From positions 194,680,432-194,744,431 of the forward strand of contig CM035415.1 in assembly GCA_020310875.1 (NCBI GenBank): a stretch of DNA of 64,000 nt, given 5' to 3'. The DNA comes from Ceratopteris richardii (Eukaryota; Streptophyta; Polypodiopsida; Polypodiales; Pteridaceae). Both the position numbers and the translations under genes were made by a program. Below are positions 55,031 through 64,000 of this stretch, piece by piece. The notes under the pieces were generated by a model. It was given only the letters and a program-made list of their open reading frames with translations. It did no database searches and had not been told where the DNA came from. Positions within the stretch are counted from its first letter, which is position 1; each line of letters starts with the position of its first letter.

Positions 55031-56290
55031 ATGGCAAGTCAGGTAGATTTGGAAAGTCTACTTTATAGATTAAATATAAAATTTCCATCTTTCAAAGGCT
55101 TAGCTTAGGAAGATCCAAACCAGCACATTAGGAGATTCTTAGCATTATGCAAAACAAGAGGTTTTATGGGAAGAGAGGATGTCTTTTTTATCCTCTTTCC
55201 TGCCACATTAGAAGGGTTAGCAGATAAATCGTTCAGCTAGTTTGCTGAAAACCATTTCACCATGTGGGATTTAATGAAAGAGGCATTCAAAACTCAATTC
55301 CAACATGGGAACATTACAGAGATAATCATAGAGGAGTTAGAAAACTTGAGACTAGGTCCTCGTGAAACGTTTCCAGACTTTGTTACAAGGGCCAAGGCAC
55401 TAATGTCTAAGTTTTCAGATCCTCCACATGATTTCTTTATTAAGAAATGGTTAGCTAAACCACTTCCAGTGACTACACAATGTAAAATAAAAAATTTAGT
55501 GTTGCCAATAGCCTCCATAGAAGAGTTCATCAATACAGCTACACGAATAGAACAAATAAGACAACGATATGGAGGAAGTTCTTTGCAACTAACCTATTCT
55601 GTAGAAATTGAGGATCTAGTGATTCAATTAAGGAAAGAGCTAGAGAAATTAAAAAGAAGTAAACCTCAAAAGGAAGAAGAAAATGCACTAGCCCTGTTGA
55701 GGCAAGAAATTGAAGCATTGAAGCTACAAAAGGAAGAGGAAGCACAAGCAGAAGAGCTGGCTCAACTTCGACACGAGTTGCAAGAACTTAAGGGAGGTGG
55801 CATCAGAAGTGGACTATGGTGCACCATGTGCAGCAAGCGGGGTCATGTGGTAAGTGAGTGTCCGCTTCTAAGTGTAACTTGCCAACTCTGCAGGAAAGTT
55901 GGCCATGAGGCCCAAGAATGTCAATCAAAAGGTATGCCTGCAACAACATATTGGACACAAGGAGCCCAACCACCAGCTAATGTGATGGCAGTTGCACCTA
56001 ATCAAGGTAACAATTACAACCCTAGACATAGGGATAACTTTGGAAATCGGTGGAGGAGGCCAATTATTTGTCTCAGATGTGGAGAATGTGGGAATTACCA
56101 AAGTAGTTGCACTCTACCAAAAAATGCCCCCCCTTGCAGGAATTGCCCAGAGGCTAGGGACCATTATACCCTTTGTTGTCCTAAGAACCAGGCATCTTCA
56201 TCTAGGCCACACATTCAAATGATTGTTGTGAGCAAAGAAGAATCTGTGGAACAAGTCAATGTGCCATCACCATCTACCAGAGTGATGTAG
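55031..56290 (+). pseudogene. gag region of element G
   Basis: Begins MASQVDLESLLYRLNIKFP. Capsid core with FKTQFQHGNI, LRLGPRETFPDFVTRAKAL and MSKFSDPP (about 55280-55430). A Glu/Lys/Leu-rich coiled coil follows (about 55610-55800). Then four Cys-rich motifs: CTMCSKRGHVVSEC and CQLCRKVGHEAQEC are CX2CX4HX4C knuckles; CLRCGECGNYQSSC and CRNCPEARDHYTLC are related motifs. Four in a row is more than the one or two of most plant gypsy gags. Confidence 0.8.
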
Positions 56291-56563
56291 CTAGAAGAAA
56301 TTGAATCTTTTATAGTGCAGACAAGAAGCAAGGGGAAGGCTCAATTGGACATAGGTCAAGAATCAAGGATTAATGGAGTGAACAAAGACAAAGAGACATC
56401 TAATGACAAAGCCAACACATGTGCAGATACAAGGTAGAAAGAAAATCTCATAGGTACCAGTGATGCCATTGGACATGCATTCAACAGGGCTCATGAGGCG
56501 TTTGATAAGTCAATTGGAGCCCATGCTCTTAAGGAATCAGAAGCTTCAAGACTACTCAAGTCC

Positions 56564-57560
56564 ATGAAAAAGGAGGTCATTATTTTTTACTTAATAAAGA
56601 TGGATGGGAAATTTAGGTTAGAACTCTTGCAGATAATTGATGAGGCTTCCACAACAAGTTTAGTGGCAAAGGCTATTGTCATGCATAAAGATAAGATTAT
56701 AGGGGAAGCACCCCTCACACATTATAAGAGCCCTCGGCTAGCAGTCTCTATCAAAGGTCATGAGTTTCAAGGAGTTATTGTGGATGGTGGATATGGCATT
56801 AACTTGATGCCTGAACATACCATGGAAAAGATTGGACTACAACCTTCAAGACCTGCCAAATTCACTGTAACACTGTCATACCAAAGCATAGTAAGGCCTA
56901 TGGGAGTGGTTCTTGGAGTCCCAGTCGAGATACAAGGTACATCTTCAACTTGGACTTTGTTGTTCTAAGGCTGCCACAGGTAGAAGGAAGTTTCCCCCTA
57001 TTAATTGGGAGAGCTTGGTTAAGGCATGCTAATGTACTACATGACTGGGGTAAGGAAACAATGTGGTTAAAGCAAGAGGGGAAAGAGTTGCAGCAGATAT
57101 TTTTAGATGAAGGACGAGACAATCAAAGACATACCAGCACGATGTTGAAAATTGGTGTTTGTATGGAAGATGTTGTGTTGGATAACCCAGAGGCAGACAT
57201 GTATGAAGCAAATTTATATGAGGAAGAAAACATGTTGGCTTGGCTCCATACAGAAGACCCATTTTCTTGCTATGGAATTTTTCCAAACTCAAGTACAGAG
57301 AAAGTCTATGAAGAAAAAGAGGATATTATTCAGGTTACTGATTCGAGTGAAACAGTCTCAGTCAAAGGCCAGAGAAAAGAGAAGAAAAGAAAATCCCTTA
57401 AGTGCAACAATGATGAAGCTATTTCAAATCCTATATCAATTGCCACTTTGTTATGGATACCGATATGGCTATCATCTGTTATGTTAATTTTTATGGCAAT
57501 AAGTACAGGGCTTTACAAGGAGGTGGAAGGAGTACCTGCAAACCTTTGGAAATAGAGGAT
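56564..57560 (+). pseudogene. Protease-like and following region of element G
   Basis: A retropepsin-like stretch: GHEFQGVIVDGGYGINLMPE (about 56755-56815) corresponds to the active-site strand and the ALINLI-type strand after it, and PLLIGRAWLRHANVLHDW (about 56990-57050) to the ILGRPWL segment with its helix. Beyond is a Glu/Lys-rich stretch with a hydrophobic segment near 57430-57510. No RT follows. Confidence 0.6.
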
Positions 57561-57564
57561 TCTA

Positions 57565-57864
57565 TTGGCTGAAGATGCTGGAATGGAAAAAATGAAATTT
57601 CGTAGATTTAGTCACACAGTTGCTGGAACAAAGATACAGAAGATGAAGTATGCTAGACGGAGTATACTAATGAAGGATTTAGGGTGGCCCTATCAGATGG
57701 TCAGTATGCCCAAAAAGAAGACAAAACAAATGAAGTACAGTATAATTGGAGATTATGGAGGGGTTTCTCTTGGTCATCATATCATGGCTCACGACCTATC
57801 ATGGAGACAACTGAAGCTTTCCAAATCACCTAGAACTTGCAAAATCTGCCCAGGTTGTACATAG
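57565..57864 (+). other. Small basic open stretch, element G
   Basis: About 99 Lys/Met-rich codons (KKKTKQMKYS). Unrecognised; possibly the end of G's protein region or fortuitous. Confidence 0.25.
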
Positions 57865-58448
57865 CCTTCTCATTCCATTTTTTTGCTTAAGTTTTAGTAA
57901 GTTTTTATTCATTTTCATACTTGTTCTTTGAGTTTTTATGCATATTAGAAGCCATTTTAGAGCCTTTGCATGAATACTTTTTTGGGAATTTTTAAAGCAT
58001 TTTTAGAATTTTTTAAGGATTTTTTTCCAGCATTTTTCATCTTTTCAATGTCATTTTCTTGATAAAATGGAGGAATAAAGGAAGCTCTCTGTGGTTTTGA
58101 GTAGGAAAACTTGGCTAGAAATGTAGGGAAATTTTTTGAGAATTTTTTTTATTTCTTGGATTTTTGTTTTTGATTTTTATTGTAATTTTTATCTAATTAA
58201 AAAAGGGCCCCCCATGGATAATTTTGTTTATGTAAAAAAAAAAAGCCCCCTCACTTTTCCCAAACCCCCCCCCGCCCGCACCCCCCCACACCCACCCCCC
58301 CTGCCCGCAGCCCCCCCCCGCCCGTAGCCCGCCCGTGCCTCCACAACGTGCAATTTCTTTTTCTTTTTTTAAAATTTTTTTATTTATTTCAGCACTCCAC
58401 AACCCACATGCAATATATATACATACATACATATATATATATATATAT

Positions 58449-58479
<31 letters not shown>

Positions 58480-58658
58480 TTTCTCATGGTCCAATGCTTT
58501 TGGCTTTAGATCGCACCTCAAATGGCCATTTTTTTCAAACTTAGGGTCATTTTCATATATTTTGGCACCTTTGGATTCATTTTTTGGGTTATTTTTTCCA
58601 AAATCTTAAATTTTCTCTGACTTTTGGTCAAATCCCACATGTTTTGAGCACTTTTTTC
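57865..58658. other. Noncoding AT-rich 3' region of element G with C-rich and TTTA tracts
   Basis: T-rich DNA without a gene. It holds a C-rich tract at about 58258-58333 and a TA then TTTA simple repeat at about 58422-58482. Element F begins at 58659. Confidence 0.6.
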
Positions 58659-58951
58659 TGTTAGGTGTGTGTAGAAGTGCGAGAGACACACAAGAAGCAC
58701 ACACAAGGAGCACAAACGCAGCAAGACACACGGAGAAGACGATGGCTAGAATATCTCTCTCTATTGATCGATGAACTGAACTGAAGTAAGAGCTGAATAA
58801 TATCCCTAAGTACAAAGTACCACCACATATGAGAGTATCAAGTATGTGGTAACATGGGGAAAAAACCTCTAGCTAGCACTAGAGTAAAAAGTGCCCATGT
58901 ATAGGGAAAAGGTTCACATCAAAGCTACTCGAGGAACACATAAGTGTAACA
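58659..58951 (-). repeat. 3' LTR of element F (293 bp)
   Basis: On the minus strand TGTTACAC...CCTAACA; pairs with 63574-63865. The PPT CCAGGTGGGTT (58952-58962 on the plus strand as its complement) adjoins it. Confidence 0.93.
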
Positions 58952-58997
58952 AACCCACCTGGAGCGAATGATGTGAACACATACAGGAAGTGACAGA

Positions 58998-61900
58998 TCA
59001 GCCCCCACAAGGTAACAAGCCTAAAGCTTTGCAAAAAGCTTCAAACTTTTTCCATGGAAGAGCTTTTGTGAATATGTTTGCCACATTATCTTGTGTAGGC
59101 ACATATACCAAATCAATATTTCTTGCATGAAGGCGCTCTCTCACATAGTGATAATGCACCTCAATATGTTTGGTCCGTGCATGAAACACTGGGTTTCGTG
59201 CAACAGCCAAAGCACTCTGACTATCTATGAGAATATGCGTAGAAGCGTCAATCTCCATGCAAAGATCCATCAATAGGCGTCTCAGTCATATACACTCCAC
59301 TGTCGCTGTGAAAACTGCTCTGTACTCAGCTTCACAACTCGATGTCGCCACTGTAGGTTGCTTCTTACTCAACCAAGATATGCATGAGTCTCCAAGGAAA
59401 AAGTAATTACCACTAGTGGACACGCGAGTATCATAACAACCAGCCCAATCACTATCTGTAAAAGCATGCAAGCATGGCTGAATATCTCTGCCATAAAAGA
59501 GACCTAAACTCAAAGTTCCTCGAAGATATCTGAACACACGTTTCACCGCTTGCCAATGCTTACTGCCAAGGCTATGCATGAATCGACTCAACTGGGAAAC
59601 TGCATACTGTATATCCGTTCTTGTGTTGCATGCATATATAAGACATCCCACAGCTTGCTAATAAAGAGGAGTGTTAAATGCATCACTGGAATCCTCAACT
59701 GAGAACCTGAATCCTGTCTCAATTGGTGTGGAAACTGGCTTACAATCCTCAAAGTCAAAATGCTGAAGTAGTTTTTCAACATACTTTGCTTGATGCATAA
59801 CAACTCCCCCCTCAACAGATACAAACTGGATGCCAAGATAGTGGCTCAAAGGACCAAGATAAGTGACATCAAAAGTATGCTACAAATCAGGCATAAGAAT
59901 GTAAAGTTTTGCATCACATGACCCAGTCAAGAGTATGTCATCGACATAAAGAACAAGCACTATAAGATCAGCCCCATTTTCGTGTACATAGAGTGTGCTT
60001 TCAATCAAACTACATGTGAAGCCAAGAGCAATCAAGTGCTTATGGATTTTGTCATACCATGCATGTGGAGCTTGCTTGAGACCATACAAGGCTTTATGCA
60101 AGTGGCAAACCATATGCTCTTTCCCTTTCATAGCAAATCCAGGAGGTTGCTTCACATAAACCTCTTCTTGCAAATCTCCATTCAAGAAGGTTGTTTTTAT
60201 GTCCAATTGATGCACTTTCCAACCTCGATGGGCAGCCAATGCAACCACGGTACGAATGGTAGTCATGCGTGAAGTAGGTGCAAAAGTTTCCTCATAGTCA
60301 ATGCCATATTGCTGTGCATATCCTTTGGCAACCAATCTAGCTTTGTAGCGATCAATGCTACCATCAGATTTTCTCTTAATCTTGTAAACCCACTTTGTGC
60401 CAATGGCATTCTTTCCTTTTGGCAATTCACATAACTCCCAAGTACCATTCCTTCGTCACATGCATCTTCAAAAGAAAGTGGCTCTTCATTACATCCTGTA
60501 GCAATAAAAGAATAATCCACAAAATTACTTGATGCATGGTGAGAGCTTGATCTTGTTCTACTAAGTAAAGGTGCACTCAATTTGCTGTCCTGCGAAGTTT
60601 GTTTTAGCCACTTTGGCATAGATTATGCACTCTTGATAGACATGCGTTCATCATGTAAAACATCTTCAATATGTACATCATGCGTGGGCTGAATTTCATT
60701 CTCAGTTTCAGCCATATTTTGACGCAAATGTTCAGCCATATGTGGCTGGAAATTTCCAGCAGTTTGGACATTTTTTGATTGAAATTTTTCAGCCATGTTT
60801 GACTATAAATTCTCTACATTTTCAGCCCTATTTGGCTGGAATTTTTCAGCCCTTTGAACCTCAGTTGGCTGGTCTACATGGCCATAGTCAAGCGCACCAT
60901 TTTGGAACAAAGGCATGAGTGTATCGAACACATCTTGTGAGCTAACTGTTGGTAGTCTTTTGCATTCAAGTAGAGGGAAAACTGAATTTTCAGCAAATAC
61001 CACATCTTGACTCACAATAATTGTGTTTGTCAATGGATGGTACAACCGATATCCCTTACTTTCAGCACTATAACCAACAAATATACATTTCTTTGCCTTG
61101 TCATCAAGTTTGTGACATTGTTGTGATGGTACAAGAGCATATGCCAAACAGCCAAACACACGCATATGACTAACCATAGGCTTATGACCATTCCAAGCCT
61201 CATAAGGAGTGATTACTCTCAATGCTTTTGTAGGGCAGTGATTCAACACATAGTTTGCACACATGACCGCTTCCATCCAAAACTTATGAGGAAGATGCTT
61301 TCCTTTAACCATAGATCGTGCCATTTCAAGTAGAGTTCTATTTTTACACTCAGCAACACCAATTTGTTGAGGTGTATATGGCACTTTACATTGGTGTGAA
61401 ATACCTCTTTCATGAAGAAAAGCACTAGACTCATGTGACATGTATTCACCACCACGATCCGTGCGTAGATTCAAAAGCTTTTGTGAAGAAAAATTTTCAG
61501 CCATAGCTAAAAATGCTTTGAAGCAAGAAAATACCTCATTCTTTGCTTTCATAGGATACACCCATGTATGGCGAGTAGCATCATCAATGAAGGTAACAAA
61601 ATATACATGCTTCCCAAAAGATGGAGTATTGACGAGACCACATACATCACTATGAACAAGCTGTAATTTTCTTGTACTGTGTGTATGACTATCTTTTGGA
61701 AAAGAAGCACAATGCATTTTTCCAAGAATGCAACCTTCACATGCATGCTTTTCAATGGACTCAAGTGTAGGCAAGCCAATAACCATGTCCTTTTGCAAAT
61801 AGAGCAAACTATTGAAGTTCAAGTGACCAAAATGAGCATGCCAAAGCTCCATTTCAGTCATGGAAGAAGTATGAGTAACTAAGGCATTCGAGGCAGCCCT

Positions 61901-63298
61901 CTTGTATGTATCCATGCGATACAAACCATTACATAATGTACCAGACATCATGATAATATCGCCATTGTTGAAATCATGAACCATACACTTATCACCAACA
62001 AAGTGTACATGAACTCCAGCTTTGGCAATCAACGGAACTGAAATTAAGTTCTTCTTGATACCGGGCACATACAATGCATTTTTCAAGAGAATCACACCTC
62101 CATTTGCAGTCGTAAGCTCAATTTCTCCTACTCCAATAATAAGATAAGAGGCATTGTTTGCACACACCACATGTCCTCCTTTGGGTGCATCTTTCAAAGA
62201 GGCAAAAAATCTTTTGCATGATGTTATGTGCTTTGAAGCACCACTATCAAAGAACCAATCCGAATCAGCCTCACTCACAACCATACATTTAGAATGTAAA
62301 GAAGCATCAGAATGACATGTAACAACACATGCCCAAAAATCTTGAGACATGTTAGCTTCATCATTCTTTGCATTTGCTGAATTTTCAGCAATAGACATGT
62401 CGGATTCCTTCTTCTTTTCACTCCATTTAGCAAGCTTTCTACACTCATCAATAGTAGGACCACCCTTCCGACAATATTTGCATCTCTTCTTCTTTTGCAA
62501 ATCGCTATCATTAGAGGAATGAGTGGAAGAGGAAGCTTGAGGCTTTGGTTTTGATGAACCCAAAGCTGAACCATACTTGCTTTTCCCTTTTTGTGAGATA
62601 GCAAGTGCTTGCGTTCCTTCAATCAAACCACTCCTATTCACTCTAGATTTCTCTTCTTGCAAAAGAAGAGACACAACCTCATCAAATGCATACATATTAC
62701 AATTTCCTTTTGCAACCAAATGAAGTGTAGTAGCAAAGCTTTGAAAAGATTCCGGTAATCCTTTCAACAATGTAGAAATGAGTGATGCATGCGGAATAAT
62801 CTCATCTATGTTTGCCAATTGCTCTTTCAAGTCCTTGATGCGTGTCACATACACATCCACCGACTCATTTTCAGCCATACATACATCCTCAAGTTGCTTC
62901 CTCAAGTATGCAACACGTGCTTCATTACGCACGACATACAAAGAAGCAAGAGTGTCCCATGCTTGTCGTGATGTAGAACATGACCGAATGTGTGGAACTA
63001 TATGATGCTTCACTGAAAGCATAATCAAAGCATGAGCTTGAGCATCTTTTCCATCCCATCTAAGCTACTCCTGTGTAGATGGATAAGGAGAAACCACTGT
63101 ACTCGAAGAAGAAGCTCCATCTGTGACAATAGACTGTGAAGGAACACCTGCGGGTCTTCGATCTACATCTACCACTATGTTTCAAAGTTGTTTTGCAACA
63201 AGAACATGTTTCATCATGTAAGACCACATCAGATAGTTGGTCCCATCAAGCTTATCTTCAGCTTGAAGCATGCCAAACAAATCATTGCTTCCCGCCAT
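58998..63298 (-). pseudogene. gag-pol region of element F
   Basis: Starts MAGSNDLFGMLQAEDKLDG at 63298. Gag with DTLASLY and LRKQLEDVCM (about 62870-62960), a CCHC-type motif region near 62440-62490, protease FFDSGASKHITSC (about 62230-62265), pre-integrase LWHAHFGHLNF and CEGCILGKMH (about 61700-61850), integrase with LVHSDVCGLV, FVTFIDDATRHTWVYP, LRTDRGGEY and YTPQQIGVAE (about 61350-61670), VITPYEAW (about 61200), RT with WVYKIKRKSDGSIDRYKAR, GLKQAPHAWYDKI and YVDDILLTGS (about 59930-60400), RNase H with STSGNYFFLGDSCISWLSKK and TSSCEAEYRA (about 59310-59430). Mostly well preserved, with a few breaks. Confidence 0.92.
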
Positions 63299-63557
63299 TT
63301 CACTAAGGAACAAGAATGTGACAAAATCTTCACTTCGATGAAAACTGAAATGAGTGCTGAAATTTCAGCTCACAAACCGTCACTCTGATGGCAATTCTGA
63401 CTGCACGAATGGCTTTGAAAAGGGGGTAAAACACCTGCGCACTTGGTGGAAATGTTTCCTGCTGCTGAAATTCACAGTTCTATGCTCCGAAGTCGATTTG
63501 GACTCTTAAAGTGTGCGTGCCACGACGCGAAAAACCGAAACTTAAGAAGGAGTTGAA

Positions 63558-63572
63558 CCTGCTCTGATACCA
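63558..63572 (-). other. Primer-binding site of element F (initiator tRNA-Met)
   Basis: The minus strand reads TGGTATCAGAGCAGG, one base inside the 5' LTR; same primer as E. Confidence 0.95.
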
Positions 63573-63573
63573 C

Positions 63574-63865
63574 TTTTAGGTGTGTGTAGAAGTGCAAGAG
63601 ACACATGAGAAGCACACACAAGGAGCGCAAACGCAACAAGACACACGGAGAAGACGATGGTTGGAATAGCTCTCTCTATTGATCGATGAACTGAACTGAA
63701 GTAAGAGCTGAATAATATCCATAAGTACAAAGTACCACCACATATGAGAGTATCAAGTAAGTGGTAACATGGGGAAAAAACCTCTAGCAGCACTAGAGTA
63801 AAAAGTGCCCATGTATAGGGAAAAGGTTCACATCAAAGCTACTCGAGGAACACATAAGTGTAACA
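63574..63865 (-). repeat. 5' LTR of element F (292 bp)
   Basis: Pairs with 58659-58951; bounded by the PBS on the inner side. Confidence 0.93.
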
Positions 63866-64000
63866 TTATCATGTGTTTTTCTTTACGCACATGGTCCCAA
63901 TGGTGTATTCTCACTTTATTTTACCATACGTTTCACAATTTCCCATATGCACCCTCTATTGCTTTCCTGTTTTATCAATTTGGACCTCTCCAGAGCCCAT
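63866..64000. other. DNA beyond element F, probably element G resumed
   Basis: T-rich sequence similar in composition to 58480-58658, with no gene. It is taken to be the interrupted 3' region of G because F is flanked by near-matching pentamers. Confidence 0.5.

Larger units (their letters stand above)
54249..58658 (+). mobile_element. Element G: LTR retrotransposon with gag and protease-like regions, no RT in view
   Basis: LTR-like stretch, then a PBS-like site, gag, a protease-like region and a long noncoding 3' region that is interrupted by copia F and resumes at 63866. No RT, RNase H or integrase is seen before F. This fits a non-autonomous element of the TR-GAG kind known in plants, or a gypsy element with later parts beyond the window. 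Broken a few times. Confidence 0.7.
58659..63865 (-). mobile_element. Element F: complete Ty1/copia retrotransposon
   Basis: 5207 bp, LTRs of 293 and 292 bp differing at about 11 positions plus one small gap by eye (about 4%), so older than B and C by that measure. Initiator tRNA-Met PBS and PPT are present. Possible target duplication TTTTC (58654-58658) and TTATC (63866-63870), four of five. Protein order gag-PR-IN-RT-RH is complete; broken a few times. It separates 3' DNA of element G. Confidence 0.94.

Noticed and set aside
58335-58544. Small protein with Tyr/Ile/Phe-Leu repeats
   Set aside because: Encoded by the TA and TTTA simple repeat.

Overview
The window is plant nuclear DNA made almost entirely of transposable elements nested inside one another. 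No host gene, rRNA, tRNA gene or CRISPR array is visible. A land plant with a large genome is indicated by two long Ty3/gypsy families primed by tRNA-Asp (Athila/Tat-like lineage, about 17 kb per copy), several Ty1/copia elements primed by initiator tRNA-Met, and a CACTA-type terminus. The species cannot be told from this sequence.

Layout from left to right. (1) 1-9827: element A, minus-strand gypsy, old and broken, its 3' end cut by the window edge. (2) 9828-10884: a short copia scrap, a 118-bp tandem duplication and unassigned DNA. (3) 10885-13384: element E, partial minus-strand copia, apparently inserted in the 3' LTR of element D. (4) 13385-14687 and 48780-50706: the two halves of element D, a minus-strand copia split by element C. 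(5) 14688-48779: element C, plus-strand gypsy, with both LTRs and a perfect 5-bp target duplication (GCTTG). (6) 19882-36871: element B, minus-strand gypsy of the same family as A, nested inside C with a perfect target duplication (AACTC). (7) 50707-about 54248: a CACTA-ended DNA element that interrupts D and carries long hairpins. (8) 54249 to the window end: element G, a plus-strand LTR element with gag and protease-like regions and no reverse transcriptase in view. (9) 58659-63865: element F, a complete minus-strand copia lying inside G. The chains are therefore B in C in D, CACTA element in D, and F in G, with G probably in the CACTA element.

The gypsy families (A/B and C) share an uncommon plan: PBS(tRNA-Asp), a leader full of palindromic repeats with an ATCGCGAT core, gag with short-spaced CCHC knuckles, protease 1, RT, RNase H, two tandem HHCC modules, integrase core, a second retropepsin-like domain, a linker with repeated IWxPK motifs, a large third ORF with a long coiled coil, PPT and LTR. 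In B the 2093-residue pol and the 1201-residue third ORF are both open. The second protease-like domain, the duplicated HHCC module, the third ORF, the leader palindromes and a duplicated PPT module are the most noteworthy signals. All retroelements are described as fossils. Divergence figures were counted by eye.
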